Source: Strongylocentrotus purpuratus (Eukaryota; Echinodermata; Echinoidea; Camarodonta; Strongylocentrotidae). From it: a stretch of DNA of 64,000 nt. The first letter of the stretch is position 1, and every line of letters starts with the position of its first letter. Where the stretch lies: contig NW_022145612.1 in the NCBI RefSeq assembly GCF_000002235.5, positions 20,557,147 through 20,621,146 of the forward strand. Direction: 5' to 3'. The position numbers were made by a program, and so were the translations under genes. Below are positions 1 to 13,662 of the stretch, one piece after another. The notes beneath the pieces were generated by a model. It did not search any database. It was not told the DNA's origin and saw nothing but the letters and a program-made list of their open reading frames with translations.

Positions 1-1114
1 TGAGGTAGAAGTTGCTTCCGACTAGTCTGTCGAGGAGGGCGTTCCCTGTAAACGGCATCTCCTGTAAATAAAATGAAAATGTTAAAAATGTAAACAAATT
101 GTACATTATGTCTTTTTTTTCATAATGGCCAGTAAAAGTCTTATTTTGAAGTCGAGTTTTTCGGAGCCAGCAGCATTTCCTTTTCCTGGGAGAAGGGAGA
201 GAGAGAGAGAGAGAGAGAGACTGCATATAATAATATTATGTGTCAAATCGTCAAGACATTCAGGTATACAAAATAATAATTGCAGAGACACAAGGATTAA
301 ATACGTATTTCATTTTTTTTTTAAACTTAGAGAAAGGGGAGAGGGGAGAGACAGAGATTCCAATAATGTGCAGTGGTCGTAAAAAGGTGACAAATTTGTA
401 CTCGTGTCAGGCTTCTTGCACATATCCCGAACATGTATTTTCATTTTTCAACGTTCGATGCAAGTTTTGCCCCCCCCCCCCCCCGTTTTCTCACTCTCTC
501 CCTCTTACTTCAAGATACCTCAAAAATTCAATAGACCTCACATGGGCACGCAGGGACTCATGCTGTCACGAATTCCGGCGGATTTATTCTAACCAAAAGT
601 AGGTCCATGTTCTAACTCTTATATTGACATGTACTTGAACTCCGATCTCGATTTATCATACATCTTTTACATGGTTAACTAAAGCTAACATATTACATTT
701 GAATAAATGTTAGAAAGATAAGATAAGATAAGATATTTATTCGTCTTTCTTTCAAATGTCACATAGAGCATAACATTAGATCATTACACATTTACAATGC
801 AAACAAAAAAACAAATTATGGCAATAAAACACGTTTGTCAAGTGCATCTGTGATCTTCCCTACTAACACGAACATCATACTCAATCAAACTGTTTTCAAT
901 ACAAATACAGAATGAAGCACCGACACAAAGACTTTTTGGTGAAATTAGTACGATGTTTTTTCTTTTAAATGATGCTGTATCAATTATTATGAAAGGAACA
1001 ATTTGATGACATTGAAATGGCAGACATTTTTACCCCTTTATGTCCGTCTCTTTGCTTCAATTTCTTCATGATCATGATGATATCTAATGGATATCTGTTT
1101 ATTATTTATGTGTG
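1..1114. other. AT-rich non-coding DNA with microsatellites
   Basis: No reading frame here looks like a gene. There is a GA repeat near 196-222, a C run near 470-484 and an AGATA pentamer run near 716-735. The pentamer run followed by about 250 bp of AT-rich sequence resembles the 3' tail of a LINE lying on the minus strand, but no coding part is left, so that is a guess. Confidence 0.5.
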
Positions 1115-1833
1115 CAATGGCGTAGCTACGGAGGGGGGGGGGGTTATGAATGTATGTATATGATTATGGGGGAAAGAGAGACATAGACAAAAGCACAAGA
1201 GTATAGGATGGAAAGATAAAGAGAGGGGGATAGAAAGAGAGAGAGGGGGGAGCTGAGAGAAAGAGAGAAGAAGAGAGAGAGAGAGAGAGGGGGAAGGGAG
1301 AGAGAGAGAGAGGGGAGAGGATGGAGATATAGAGAGGGGATGGGGATTAAAAGAAAAAAAAAGCGTATCCGGACACCTACCCCCTGGACATCCACCCATG
1401 GATAACCATCCCCAGTCAACTACCCCCTAGGACAACTACCCCCTAGGGTAACCACCCTTTAGGACGACTGCCCCCCCCCCCCCCGGGCAACTACCCCATG
1501 GACAACTAACCCTCAGACAACTACCCCCTAGGACAACTACCTCCTAGGAAAACTACCCCCTCCCCCCCAGACAACTACCCCTAGGATAGTTGTCTGAGGG
1601 GTAGGTGTCATAGAGGATGGTTGTCATAGGGGGTAGTTGTCCGGGGGGGGGGGGGAATTGTCCGGGGGTGGATGTCCAGGGGTAGGTGTCCTAGAACCGA
1701 TAAAAGGATCCCCTTCCACTGACCTTCCCAAATCAGTTACCCTGATAATATTTGCATTTTATCCACCTATTACAACCGCCCCTTGGTTCCCAGCTCCCCT
1801 TCTATGCCTGGACCCATGCTATGCCACTCCCTG
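1115..1833. mobile_element. candidate old hAT-like non-autonomous element
   Basis: The left end reads CAATGGCGTAGCTACGG. The right end, read inverted, starts CAGGGAGTGGCATAGCATGG, an imperfect terminal inverted repeat. The flanks TATGTGTG (1107-1114) and TCTGAGTG (1834-1841) match at six of eight bases, which could be a decayed 8-bp target duplication. The interior is GA-rich sequence and an inverted minisatellite. The better preserved hAT-like elements in this window have the same kind of ends and an oligo-G tract just inside, which is why I join these ends. The match is weak. Confidence 0.35.
1361..1692. repeat. inverted minisatellite, ACTACCCCCTAGGACA-type unit
   Basis: Degenerate units of about 18-25 bp built on ACTACCCCCTAGGACA run rightwards to about 1575. 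The same unit then appears as its reverse complement (TAGTTGTC...GGGGG) from about 1577 to 1692. The stretch is therefore a minisatellite folded on itself. A related arrangement with GGACAATTACCCCC units is at 45888-46270. Confidence 0.7.
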
Positions 1834-1847
1834 TCTGAGTGCTACTC

Positions 1848-2060
1848 ACCTAGTTTGCAGACCCAAACCCTTCTCAGTCGTTGTGCGTATCAAACAGTGT
1901 CTGTTCTGTGAGACTATGCTGATGGCATGCTGCAAAGGCAATGTACTTTAGTTGCTCCAGCCATGCAGACTGACAGAGCTAGTCTCGGGCTCAAGGCTTT
2001 GTTAATCGTAGTAAAGTGTCAAATTAGAGTCTGCATGAGCCTGCATGCAGACTACTACCC
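1848..2060. repeat. dispersed repeat, copy 1 of 2
   Basis: Shares ordered blocks with 19020-19180: AGTTTGCA, CAAACC..TCAGTC.TTGTGCGTA, CAGTGTCTG, TCAAGGCTTT and GTAGTAAAGTG, with divergent spacers between them. It starts and ends near TTTGCAGAC / TGCAGAC, so it may be a small transposon, but no target duplication is visible. Confidence 0.4.
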
Positions 2061-2674
2061 ACCGTTTCCTTGGACCAGAGTAGAAGGTGGCTGTCCAGTC
2101 CCATCTGCCTTGCTGCTATGGCTGCAGCTCGACACGAGTTGGAGAAGATCCCGCCACAGGCAATGACGGCCTGGCAACCTTTGTCAACACAGTCAGCCAT
2201 CAAGAACTCTAGCTTACGAACCTGCCAAGGAAAAAAATAACGAAATCATCTCTTAAACTTTTTTTAAAATTTCAATGCAACGCCAATGCACTACAAAAGT
2301 CTTGTGAAGGCCATCCGGCGTTTGTTCGTTTCTTATCTATCAATATTTGTCGATTTTTGTCGAGGGGCTCTGCGTTTTTCCATCGATAGTCACGATAGTA
2401 GACCTATAACTCCATGATATGACCTCTTACGCCTGTATGACCATTATCATTGAGTAGTCAGCTATGACAATCACAACAGATGCATACCACCTACAGCCCT
2501 GTAAATATAGATCGGAGCCGTCATGAATGCAAACAAATAGTTCCTCTTTGCTTTCATCGTCTATGAAGTTGTGTCCTTGACTCGGGTTTGAAATAGATTA
2601 TTCCAACGGTCTTCACTTTGTGTTGTGTATTCTACTATTAGGCTCAATAATAGTGTAACTATTACTACTTCTAC

Positions 2675-2676
2675 TA

Positions 2677-2735
<59 letters not shown>

Positions 2736-2740
2736 GCCTA

Positions 2741-2803
<63 letters not shown>

Positions 2804-2805
2804 GC

Positions 2806-2847
<42 letters not shown>

Positions 2848-2897
2848 ATAATAATAATATTACTACTACAAAAATAGTGCAACTATTACTACTTCTT

Positions 2898-2945
<48 letters not shown>
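2675..2945. repeat. (CTA)n trinucleotide microsatellite
   Basis: Long, nearly pure CTA/TAC tract interrupted by short AGCC, AATAAT and TTCTTCT islands. Frames through it give serine or valine homopolymers that are not genes. Confidence 0.95.
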
Positions 2946-2946
<1 letters not shown>

Positions 2947-3354
2947 GTGGCGTAGTGCGGTTCCCGTCATTGAGGGGTGCTTGTATTATGGGGGGGGGGG
3001 GGACGCAGTTCACTCTGTATCCACCGTGATCATATTTTTCATCCTCTTTTGCCCCTCCCATTTCCTTTCCTTTCCATTTTTAAACCATATAGTATTTCAC
3101 AATTTAATAGAGGAGTGAACACGTGCTCCCATGCCCCCGTGCCCCTTTAATTACTACGCGAATGACTGCTACTATTTACTACCGCTTTACCTTATTGCCT
3201 GTTAAAACACTGCCTGTCATGTCATCTCGTTTGACGAAGACTTCAAAGTCATCTGGTATATCTGGCAAGCGCCATCGCTGTATCGGTGTGTTCAAAGTCC
3301 CAAGCTGTAATGAAAAAAAATACAACAAAAACGAAATGAAGCATATTGGTTTAA

Positions 3355-3752
3355 AGGTAAAGACCAGTATTGGAAACGCCCCAATTTCAAAAAATGAAAT
3401 GGAAGCTCTTATTACCAATCATGTGAATGAATATGTTTTGACTATTACATGATGATAAACATTTTGCCGAGAAACCGCCTACTAATTGATATATTTGGTA
3501 AATAAGTTTATCTACATGGTCTGTGAGAGATAAACGCACGTGTCGCGCACGTGTGCGTATAGTATATACATCTTTCTGTGTACAGTGCTTGTAACTTTAT
3601 GAAGACTGGGCCATATTTCTTATCATTTTGATGATTCCAGAACCTTGCAGTACACACCAATACTTATATGCTAGATGATCAACCTTTTCTGATCGATTCC
3701 ACAACGTTTCTTTCACAATGCAATCACATATGACCATAGCTGGTCTTTACCT
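3355..3752 (-). mobile_element. TTAA-target MITE, copy 1
   Basis: Terminal inverted repeats AGGTAAAGACCAG and CTGGTCTTTACCT are flanked directly by TTAA at 3351-3354 and 3753-3756. TTAA targets are known for piggyBac and Kolobok transposons; which applies cannot be settled from a MITE. The element carries no transposase. Copies in the opposite orientation are at 31755-32855 and 62356-62721, with clearly alignable interiors (for example the block around GGCGGTTTC). Short reading frames crossing it are not genes. Confidence 0.85.
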
Positions 3753-3756
3753 TTAA

Positions 3757-6639
3757 ACATAATCTAATATTTGCTAACCCATGTGTTAATACAAGATACT
3801 AAACTTGAACGTAGCTAAAAGTGTGTTGCAGTCTTTAGTCAGTATTTTCTATACATTTTTTGCGTCCACTTTTTCAAATTTTCCGGGGGGGGGGGGACGA
3901 TATTCCCTACGGAATTTTCGGGACAAAAAAATAAAATAAATATGTACAATCCAAAATTGGATTTTACAAGGCACTACTTCGATTGCAGTGGAATACACAT
4001 TTATGTAGACCAGTCGCATCCACTGAATGCAGATTGTCAATCATCATTACCCTATTATAACATAAATAATTACGTATGACATTACATTTTTCAATCTTGG
4101 CGTTTTCTCCAAAAATCTTCAACTAACAGAGCTAGATTTTTAATGAGCTCATCTCAGATGCAAATAAGGGAGATGGAAAAATACAAGATGATGACCTAAC
4201 ATACGACATTTTGATATCTTATTTGCATAGTCATTAAGTAGGTATTAACGGGTCAGACGTCTATTCGAGGACACGAAACAAAGGATTCTTGATATTCATG
4301 TAGTAGAGACTGACAGCTACCATAGCACTGGAGGGAGATAATAAATTGTGCATGTGTTTCAAAGTTCAACCGACCAGTAAAGGCGTTCTCATCTATTTTG
4401 TGTTATATAACGGTACATACTATCATATATACCAAATTATATACAGCTTCTTTACTTTCTAATGCCCCTATACACGAAACTTCACTTTTCGATCAAAAGT
4501 CCAGGAATCGTGCGACGTTGATAATTATTATGTTCAGGTTCCATCGAACAGTCATTCTAGCGTTGCCTGGTAGTAATTCCAAGATATAACTCAAAGTGGT
4601 GGTGTGAACCAACAACATTCATTTTCTTCTCCTGAAACAAAAGTTTAGTCCATGGCCTCTCAGCTCAGGGAAATTGGCCCGGTTTCTTAGGGGACATCTG
4701 GTAACCCCTTTTCCTCAATTTCCCCCCTCTCGTTTTGTAAAGTCCAGTCCTTTTGTCCTGCTTATTTTGACAAGTTTTGGTACTTGTGCTAGATGGGGTG
4801 AAATCGACTCGACTTTGAGTTTGGGGTATATTTCCATGATTTCGGCGTCTCTAAACCCGAAGGTTACAATAAGGCTGAAACAGATAATATGTTGGTGTTT
4901 GATGGTGGTCAGTGGAGGGTCTGCGATCTGAATATATAATATTCAACGGTCAAATTTTATGGGCTTGATGGAATGACACTATCGTGATAGGCCCATGGCT
5001 AGCAAGAATAACAGGAAGATATTATTGGACTCGTGATTTTGTTTAAATCATTGTTTCTTGCACTGGAAATCATCAAAAGAGTCAGAATACCGGAAAACAG
5101 GTCAAATTATTTGGACTTGATGGGGATTAGATTTTTTTGGGGGACGGGCCATTAACCTATAGCATGAGCTGAAAGTAAACAGGAAACACTATTCAACTCA
5201 TTATTGTTTATTGTTTCTTGCATTCAATTTGAAATTAGCAAAGAGGTCACACGGCCGAATAAAGAAAATAGGACGCTGTCAAAGTTTTATTTGTAAAACA
5301 CGAAGTCTGGAAAAAATGACAGTGCATTGTAGATATTTGTATACAATTTAATGTTATGGCATCACGACTTACTGCGATCTTATCAAGGATTCCAAAGTTT
5401 TGGACAACATTTATGTAGGCCTATTAAGCTTTATTATGTACAACTTCTTGCGTGAGGATACAAGTATATAGAGACTAAATTGCGATTTCTTCAAAGGTTT
5501 TTTTTTTTGAGGGGGGTCATGTTTTCAATGTGCCGATGAGGCGTGTTCGTCATTATACTATATAGTAACGTATAAGTCGATGATAAGCTGGATAATGTTT
5601 CGCTTGAATATTTACATTTTGGAGTCTGTGAACCAAGGAAAGTTTTCTTGTCAAATATATAAACCAAATGACTCACTTTGTTTTTATTCTGCGCAAAAGA
5701 TTCAGAACAAAGGGGAACTGGTCATCGTTTCACGAAACCGTCAAGTTCGCCGACTTCCCTTTAGACGAAGGTTTACTTTTGACGGTATCATGAAACGATG
5801 CCCTGAATACTAATTGCTACCAAGAGAGATATAATATACGTGCTTATTGTAGCAACCTAAAATGTCTTTACACCCACTTTGTCCCCAATTAACAGTTCGG
5901 ATTTTTCATGCGTCTGAATATGTTCAAGGATTAATCCGTCGAATACTAGGCTGAATTCTACGAAAAATTTGTGTTAAATCGTATCAAAACTTCAAAAGTA
6001 TTAATTGCCTTTATGATATTGTGATTAACCAGACAGTGATTTACGAATCGAGATTTCAACACCATTCATGCAAATCCTCAGTTATTAAGATTGATGTTAA
6101 TGATTTGAGATCGATTCATAAGACATACTTGGCACCGAAATATCAAAATAACCAAACGACTGATAACAGTATTAAGAATGCATACTTATATACTTTATGT
6201 GAATATGATAAAATATAACATTATAAATACAGGTTAAAATGGTTATGGATAGGTTTTCACTTAAGTAACTTAGCTGCGTAAAGAAAGAGGTAAATCAGAG
6301 TAAAACAAATTACAGATAATATTTCCTGCTTACCTTAATTGTGTATTTTGGTATCATATCCTTATTAATTGTCGAGGTCCATGACGGTGCTTCATAGGGA
6401 ACGAGAGGGTAATCGAGATTAGATTTCATGGTGGTTCGATGACGCCTGCGAATAATAATAAAAATACGATCACCGTCAATGCCACGATACCGGTCTGTGC
6501 AGTCACTTCAAGTAGTATGTGTTTCGTATTGAGTCGCTTGAACGGTCTGTGAATCCAGTAGAGATTGTTCGGTTTCTTGGATGAGGGGACAGCAGGTATG
6601 CCAATGTGAGATTGCTTCTATCAGGACTCAAGTATATAA
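3757..6639. other. AT-rich non-coding DNA with one hairpin
   Basis: No convincing gene or mobile-element protein. A G run is at about 3885-3896. The only structured piece is an inverted repeat at 5723-5800: CATCGTTTCACGAAACCGTC on the left and GACGGTATCATGAAACGATG on the right around a loop of about 40 bases. Confidence 0.5.
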
Positions 6640-8204
6640 AAACATTTTGACTAGGATTATTCGATTAGAAAAGAGAAATTACTTTGTAAATCGTTTGAAA
6701 CTTTTAAAAATGATATGCAAAACACTTGGAAGGTAATCAAACAAGCAATGAACCAAGTTAATAATAAATCTGAGGTAAATAAGATCAAATTTGATAATGA
6801 GATTGTTGAAGACCAAAAAGATATAGTTAATATTTTTAATACTTATTTTTCTTTAATAGGTGATAATCTCGCTAAAAACATTCCGCCTTCAAACACAAAT
6901 TTTGTGGAGTTTTTAGGCCCTCACAATCCAAATTCTATTTTCTTTGTTCCAACTAATAGGCAAGAAATTATGAAAATTGTTTCTAGTCTGAAAGATAAGA
7001 AAAGTTTAGGGTATGATGGAATCAATAATGTCATACTATAATCCATTATTCCCTTTATTGCAGATCCATTGGTTCACGTCTTTAATATATCACTTTTACA
7101 TGGTAAATTTCCTAATTCTATGAAAATAGCCAAAATAATTCCGTTATTTAAAAAGGGTGATAAATTGGATGTGGGTAACTACCGCCCAATTTCTTTATTA
7201 TCTTCATTTTCTAAAGTTTTGGAAAGAATAATCTATATCCGGATGATGTCCTTTTTGAAAAAATATGATGTATTTTCAAAGTTCCAATTTGGTTTCAGAG
7301 AAAAGCACAGCACCGTTCATGCTTTAATGTCTTTTGTTGAGAAGGTTGCCCACGCAATTGATACATCGTCACACACTGTAGGTATATTCCTGGACTTCTC
7401 CAAGGCCTTCGACACGATCAATCACGAAATTTTACTGTATACAAACTATCTCACTATGGTGTACGTGGAAAGGCCTTGGAGTGGTTCAGGAGTTACCTCT
7501 CTAACAGAAAGCAATATGTACACTTAAACGATCATGCATCTGAATTATGCAATATTAGTTGTGGTGTCCCACAAGGTAGTCTGCTAGGCCCGCTACTCTT
7601 TATTCTTTATATAAATGACTTTTGTAAATCGTCTAACTCCCTGTCGTTTATTTTATTTGCAGATGATACTAATTTATTTTTTTCACACAAAAATCCAAAC
7701 GTCCTGGTTGATATAATCAATGCCGAGTTATTGAATATATTGCAATGGATACAAGCAAATAAATTGTCACTTAATCTCCAGAAAACAAACTACATGCTAT
7801 TTAGTAACTCTTTGGATTCATTACCCTCTGACATTATTTTTGTCATGTAATTTGTTACGTCTTCTTGTTTACAGTCATTACGTGTTTTAATAAATGTTCT
7901 CTGTTGGCCACTATTCTTCTTTCATTGATTATGTATTCAATATTTTGTTCACACTCATTATTATCTGAGGGGTCCACAATTTACAAGCTTTGCTTTTCAG
8001 TGGACCTCTCCATTTTCTCAAAATATAAATGCAATTAAATTTTAAAATTCATTTTTTTTGTCTTCCTAAAATGTATAAATTATTATTAAGATTTGTTTAT
8101 TACCAATGTAACTATGTTTTGTATACAGTTTACATTGTATTCGTTATTATGTATTGTATTTTGTTGGAAGTGAAAAAATAAAAATGAAATGAAATGAAAT
8201 GAAG
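6640..8204 (+). mobile_element. LINE (CR1/Jockey-like) remnant, reverse transcriptase
   Basis: The translation from about 6715 carries the hallmarks of a non-LTR retrotransposon reverse transcriptase: SLKDKKSLGYDGI, IPLFKKGDKLDVGNYRPISL, FGFREKHST, LDFSKAFDTINHEIL, CGVPQGSLLGPLLF and the catalytic FADDTNLF (about 7659-7682). The frame has a stop at 7039-7041, a frameshift near 7440, and stops and a shift upstream of 6655. The region after the palm is missing: coding similarity ends at about 7850 and is followed at once by a 3' UTR, so about 250 C-terminal residues are lost. The 3' end is a GAAAT repeat at about 8183-8204, typical of CR1/Jockey-type elements. No endonuclease domain is present, so the element is also 5'-truncated. 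Dead copy. Confidence 0.9.
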
Positions 8205-11200
8205 TAGCTTCTGGGTGTCACTAACTCCTGAATTCCTATAGGGATTGAAATACAAAAGAAGATAGTAGAATTAGACTTTGGCTTCAAGCAATGTTGCTAA
8301 TCTTTAACAAATGTTGTTATCAGTGCCTTCCCTAAAGCCCAATGTGCCAAACATTTTTTGAGCTCTTGAGTCGATCATTAAGTTATTGCTTAATAGTTTC
8401 AAAGTCTAACACGAAGGTCTACTACCTACTATACACAAAAAAACATTACTTTATACGTTATAATTATATGCAATACATGTCTATTTAACCAGGTCAAGTT
8501 ATGTCAGGCATATTTTATCATTCATTGTGGGGCATGATCTTGCTTGTTCAATAGTTAGCACTCTTTTTATTAACCTGTTTTACATAATTATGTAAAAGTC
8601 ACAAAATGCAATTTTTTAATAACGAAATTTTGACTGATAGAATTTACGTTTTTTATGTTCGGGATGCTGTAAGTCATTTAGGCAATCAAGCTGGATGTGT
8701 TGTATATTTTTGCTGTTATTTTTAGTGTATGATTCGATTAAGACAATGTTTAACTGTTATATGCTTAAGTGTAAATTATGGTCATATTTCATTCGATGCA
8801 AGTAGATGCATTTTGTTAAATTTACAAGCATAATGTACACATGTGCAATTCAGCTACTGGCTGCGAGACTTTTTTGAATAAAACCTTTATTGAATTGAAA
8901 ACAGAAACATACGTTTCGACTTACCAACAAGGCCTACAAAAAAAGAAGATGTTGTATTGACCTTTAAGTGCCAGCACCTGGGTCGGTCGGTCGATTCCCT
9001 CCCCCACCCCCTCTTTGGGCTGATATTTCTCAGTTTTGAATGTTTTAATACATTAAAAAAAAAAATCATTCAACGTTTTCTTTCTTCTAAACAACGGATT
9101 AAAAAAAATAAAAATGATAAAAAGCCGACCGTAGATTTTAAGATTTTGGGTCGGTCGCAATGGGCAATACAACATTTATATTTTAGGCCCAATGATAATG
9201 GATTTGATGACAGATAATTTCGATGGAGATGATCAATATCCATAATATAAAAAGGCGAAGATGTCTTTTGATTTTTTTGCAACATAATGACTTTCCTAAT
9301 TTGATTGACCAGCCATTTTCTTTTCCTTTTCTTCTCCTTGTTTTTGCGGGAGGGGGTAATATAGTCATGTCTGTTAAAATTATTCATTACAGTCATTACT
9401 GCATTCATGGTTTATATAAACATATTATTCAGGACTTGATATCTATAAAATAGTAATCAATTAGTTGCCAGAGTTTAAAGCCGGAGTAATAAGATTCGAA
9501 GTCCAACCAAACATATATAAACTTTATATCGTGATGTAATATGCGCGATACAAAAATGCAATATGATAATCATTATTATTTCATTATTTTATCAAATACC
9601 CCATATCCCCTTTGGTGATATTTTTAGTTCCCTAACCTATAATATTTTGACAGTTTACATAGGCCCCATGAGGAATATAGCAAATAAAAAATGTTTGCAA
9701 ACTACAGAGACAGTTTGAAAAAACATCTGCTCTTTCGCAAATACATCATACAGACATTTTTTCTCAACAGCTAGACCATATCATTTCCGATATACATGTA
9801 TAACACTTAATAAAATGGGATCATTTCAAACACGTTCGGCTGCAGGCCTGCCATGCATAATTTGATCAGACACCGTATATCTCTTTGATCAGGCTGATTA
9901 TTTTGTTTGTTTTGAAACGGAAATAAAATCTGAAATCTGAAATCTGAAATCTGATATTCGCCTAAATTTAAATGTGAACACAGGGACACGTTCTGGATTT
10001 TGTATAAAAAAGGGGTACACAGTAGTAAACACAAATGAAATTTCTGAAAAGAAGAAAAAGAGCTTGGTGTTTTGTATACCTAAGGAATGCCTGACTGAGT
10101 TCAAAAGAGAAAAGAACGGGAGGCACACACACAAAAGAAAATTTTAAAGAGAAGGAAAAAATGAAAGGAGTGATCCATGCATGCAATCCTCCAGTGTCTA
10201 TAGATTAGAGTTGATTTTCATCTGTGATCGGGGTACATGTCTAGTAATAACTTGAGGATAGTTCAAAACAGCAGGTTGGTTTTAATATGGGCAGGAGAAT
10301 GTGAGAAACATGTCGGTAAAAGTTTGGACAAAATCCGATTACAAATACGAAAGTTAAGAAATTTTGAAGTTGTAATCAATCACCCATAAATTGGCAACTC
10401 CGTGGCGTATCTTGCGAGGTCCATCCCATTTGCTCTGTACTAATATACAAATATGTATATAACCTATTATATATTATTTTTTGAGAATGTTGGAAATACT
10501 AGGAATGATAGATATGAGTCAATAATTGTTTATTCTATGAGGATTATCTGTTGTATGTACCGCTTTACCATACCAATTTTGAGAGAGTTAGGACACTCGC
10601 CATTTGATTAGTGAAGATTAATAATGTGATTTAGAGGAGAAGCAACTACATATATCATTTTTTTAAGGAGCGATGTATGTATTCCGTCGTGACCTTATGC
10701 TTACTACTTTTAAGGTCATGTGTTACAGTAATTATTTCATTGAGGTTATCAGGGTTAAAAAAAACATTGATTAGGATGTGGGTTCGGGATGAAATCTAAA
10801 CTAATCTACACCATTATTAATCAATTTGTTCGCAAGATTAGAACCTACATTAAACAAAAAAGAGTTAATATTATTAGCTACACTATTATTAATAATAATA
10901 TCGTTCATTTCAACATTTTCCTTTGACAAATGTTGCCTTTTCTTTCCGACGATTTTATTTTTAATTCCCCAAGTTAATTCAATATTAGATTTTTACTTTC
11001 TCTAATTGTTCTGAATAATACAATATATTCGTGTATATCTATTTGAATGATGTGTGGTTGCGTCACAAAAATATACCTTATATAGCCCATTTCTGGTGTG
11101 AATAGATCTTAAAATGACTATAGTTATCCATGGCGTTTTACTTTGTTTGTATTACATTTACTTTTTTCAAAGACAAATCTCTGTCATAATAAAAAATAAT

Positions 11201-12050
11201 TAAACAAAATAATCAAATGCAACGTTTACGTTGGACTGATTAAATACATATGCTTTGAGTTTTCAGTGACCATATCATTTGACATATAACACAAATTGTA
11301 AAATGATCTACTATCTCTGAGTAAAGTAGGCCACAAGTAAAACCTTTATGAAAAATGTTCAGCAATTTGTTATCGATCAAACTCGAAGAACGAAGTTTAA
11401 TTCTTGCAGGTTTGTTTATATGTAAAGCAGGGCTCCCACTTAGCCGAGTTGGAGCCTCGAGTTGTGGCGAGCTGGCGCGATCTTATGGCAAGCAGTTTTA
11501 TCATTAAAACATATTTCAACATTGGTTTTCTTCATTCTTAAAAGTTATATCATGAGTGTATCACAACGTCCCCTGTAGAGACTGAAAACATGTTTTCTAG
11601 AAATATATAATTAGTTAACTAGGCAACTTACCTACGTCCACTGCCTGCTGCCCTTTGGGTGAAATGAGATACAATATGTTCCCCTTCCTCGGGTATTGTG
11701 TACGCTTAGGAGCTTGTATGTGTAGTGGTGAATGTGTATGTGTTTATGAGTGTGTGTATATATATATGTATATTAGATAGCTTTGACAGATACCGAGATG
11801 TGATTGGTCCAGAGCAAGTCACGTCATATCAATTGCGAAGATTGTTATATTTTCCTGGCCGGTCACTTTTTTTTGGAGGCCAAAAAAAATCGCAAAGACA
11901 CTTTTTTTTTTTTTTTTTTTTTGGTCTCGAAATTTCAAAATTTGACATTTTTCTTCGTTGAGGGGGGGGGGGGTAAGGTCACCTTATTTAGGTTAGCCGT
12001 GGGTATAATTTTTTTTAATTTTTAAAAAAAAAATTTTTTTTAATAAAAAA
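8205..12050. other. AT-rich non-coding DNA with transposon ends
   Basis: No gene seen. At about 9800-9957 there is a short segment ending in four AAATCTG units, which looks like the 3' tail of another LINE on the plus strand. At 11434 the word CAGGGCTCCCACTTAGCC resembles a lone hAT-type terminus. T and G runs lie near 11903-11922 and 11961-11973. Confidence 0.45.
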
Positions 12051-12103
12051 AACAAAACAAAACAAAGGGGGGGGGGGGGTTTAGGTTTTTTTAGGGGGGT
12101 TTA

Positions 12104-12327
12104 CACTATGAACATGACAGACAAAGAAAGCGGACAAAATATACAGTTCCTCAGGTAGACAAAGGAACATCCCTTCACTGCTATTAGTAAAATTGTGTAG
12201 AACAGGTGAATATGCATGTAACACCTGTTCCACACATTTTTACATAAAAGCTGTGAAGGGATGTTCCTTTGTCTACCTGAGGAACTGTATATTTTGTCCG
12301 CTTTCATTGTCCGTCATGTTCATAGTG
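12104..12327. mobile_element. palindromic Harbinger-like MITE with TTA target duplication
   Basis: The element is almost entirely one inverted repeat. The left arm starts CACTATGAACATGAC and the right arm is its reverse complement; the first 75 bases of the arms differ at about two positions, and the loop is centred near 12212. It is flanked by TTA at 12101-12103 and 12328-12330. A related sequence near 26840-26860, in the other orientation, reads straight through the target (TGTGTAAACCCC), giving an empty-site check. A 3-bp TWA target is the rule for PIF/Harbinger elements. No protein is encoded. The high arm identity suggests a recent insertion. Confidence 0.85.
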
Positions 12328-12330
12328 TTA

Positions 12331-12397
12331 CATACATAAAAATACCAAAGGGGGTTTGAACCCCAAACCCCCCCCCCCCCCCCTGCGTACGCCCCTG
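12331..12397 (-). mobile_element. end of a hAT-like MITE, host of the 12104-12327 insertion
   Basis: Read on the minus strand from 12397 it starts CAGGGGCGTACGCAGGGGG, matching the left end of the intact MITE at 26786-26949 (CAGGCGCGTACGCAGG) and its TTTGGTATTTTTA block. It continues on the far side of the 12104-12327 insertion, in the C/G-run sequence near 12067-12100. Its other end was not found. Confidence 0.6.
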
Positions 12398-13205
12398 CAT
12401 ATACATGGTGATACATGCTTTTTGTCTTTCTTCTTCGTAGTTAACGTTAGTTTACCTAGTTTATTTCGCTATTTAATATAATACTGTGTTTACCTTGATT
12501 GGAGACTCATGTACAAACACAAGTTCCCTCTTAGAGGTTGTCGCCTACTATTGATTCTGTATTAATGATTTGCAATATTCAGTTTGATGCCAAATGAAAT
12601 AAATTTAACGATCTCATATTTCAAACACTCAGAACTTTGTTATTATTGGTCTGATTTATTTCAAACTTTTGCCATTCTTTTTTCTCTTATTCTTCTGCTT
12701 TCCTGCCATCAAAACATGTTGCAAGGATTAAATTGTCCTTTAATGTAATTGCACTCTTGATTTATGTCATTATGACATAATTGAGAGAAGGCCAGACAAA
12801 ATAAATATGAAAAAACCCATATTTTCCCAATTTAAGAGTTAAGGATGGTTTCTTTTAATGAATATGTTGTAAGGATTTTCCAATTCAGAAATGCCTTATT
12901 TCAGTTTAAACAGGGAATGTATATATTTATTTTCTTTTTTTGTAATCGCATGAGAACGAAATATAAAATGTTCTCCTTGCAAACAAAGTTGAGCAATTCA
13001 AACAAAGTCTCTAAAAACAACTCTTTTAATTATGAGCGAGACGGGCCTTTGTTAACACAACTTTTTACAGAGTGGTTTTGAGCCTTTAGTGAGTTCTACC
13101 AGAACCTATTGTATAGCATACCAGCATATATGGGGTTTTCTGCAATTAGATATTCACCGTCTTCTAAACTTGGTAATTAATACCGCAAGAGGGAATCAAA
13201 TGTGA
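12398..13205. other. AT-rich spacer
   Basis: No gene, RNA or repeat that I can support. Confidence 0.5.
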
Positions 13206-13662
13206 GTCAGATTCAGCGCTCAAAATACACGGGGGCGGTGGGCGATTCGCCCCCGTGAGCTACAAAATCGCTCCCGTCAGGTTGCTCACGGGGGCGATTG
13301 CAAAATTAAAAATCGCCCCGGTGGAATTATAAAATAAAGATAATCTTTTCTGTTGTAACTTTAACACAATATTGAGTTTCAATTTTCAAACCTTAAACCA
13401 ATGAAATGGAACTAAGATTAGCGTGCAAGATTTCTCGTTTTATGAGTAGGCCTATTATTACCGATTCAGCTCGCAGTGCAGTGCCGCCGTCAGCAGTGGT
13501 TATAGGCCTACTGCGCCGTTAGTAGCGGTGCGTTTGCACGCTGCCGCGCCATGTCTGCTGGAGCTGGAGGCGATCGGGCAAGGGCAGAAACATTATGGTC
13601 ATGGCCTGGAGAAGTTTTTCGTTGTCAGCAAATAATGAACCTCGACCAGTAAATCAATATTA

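Noticed and set aside
2801-3061. Frame with Ser and Val homopolymers
   Set aside because: Produced by the (CTA)n repeat and a G run.
3123-3452. 109-residue plus-strand frame
   Set aside because: Its second half is inside a MITE and the rest has no recognisable feature.
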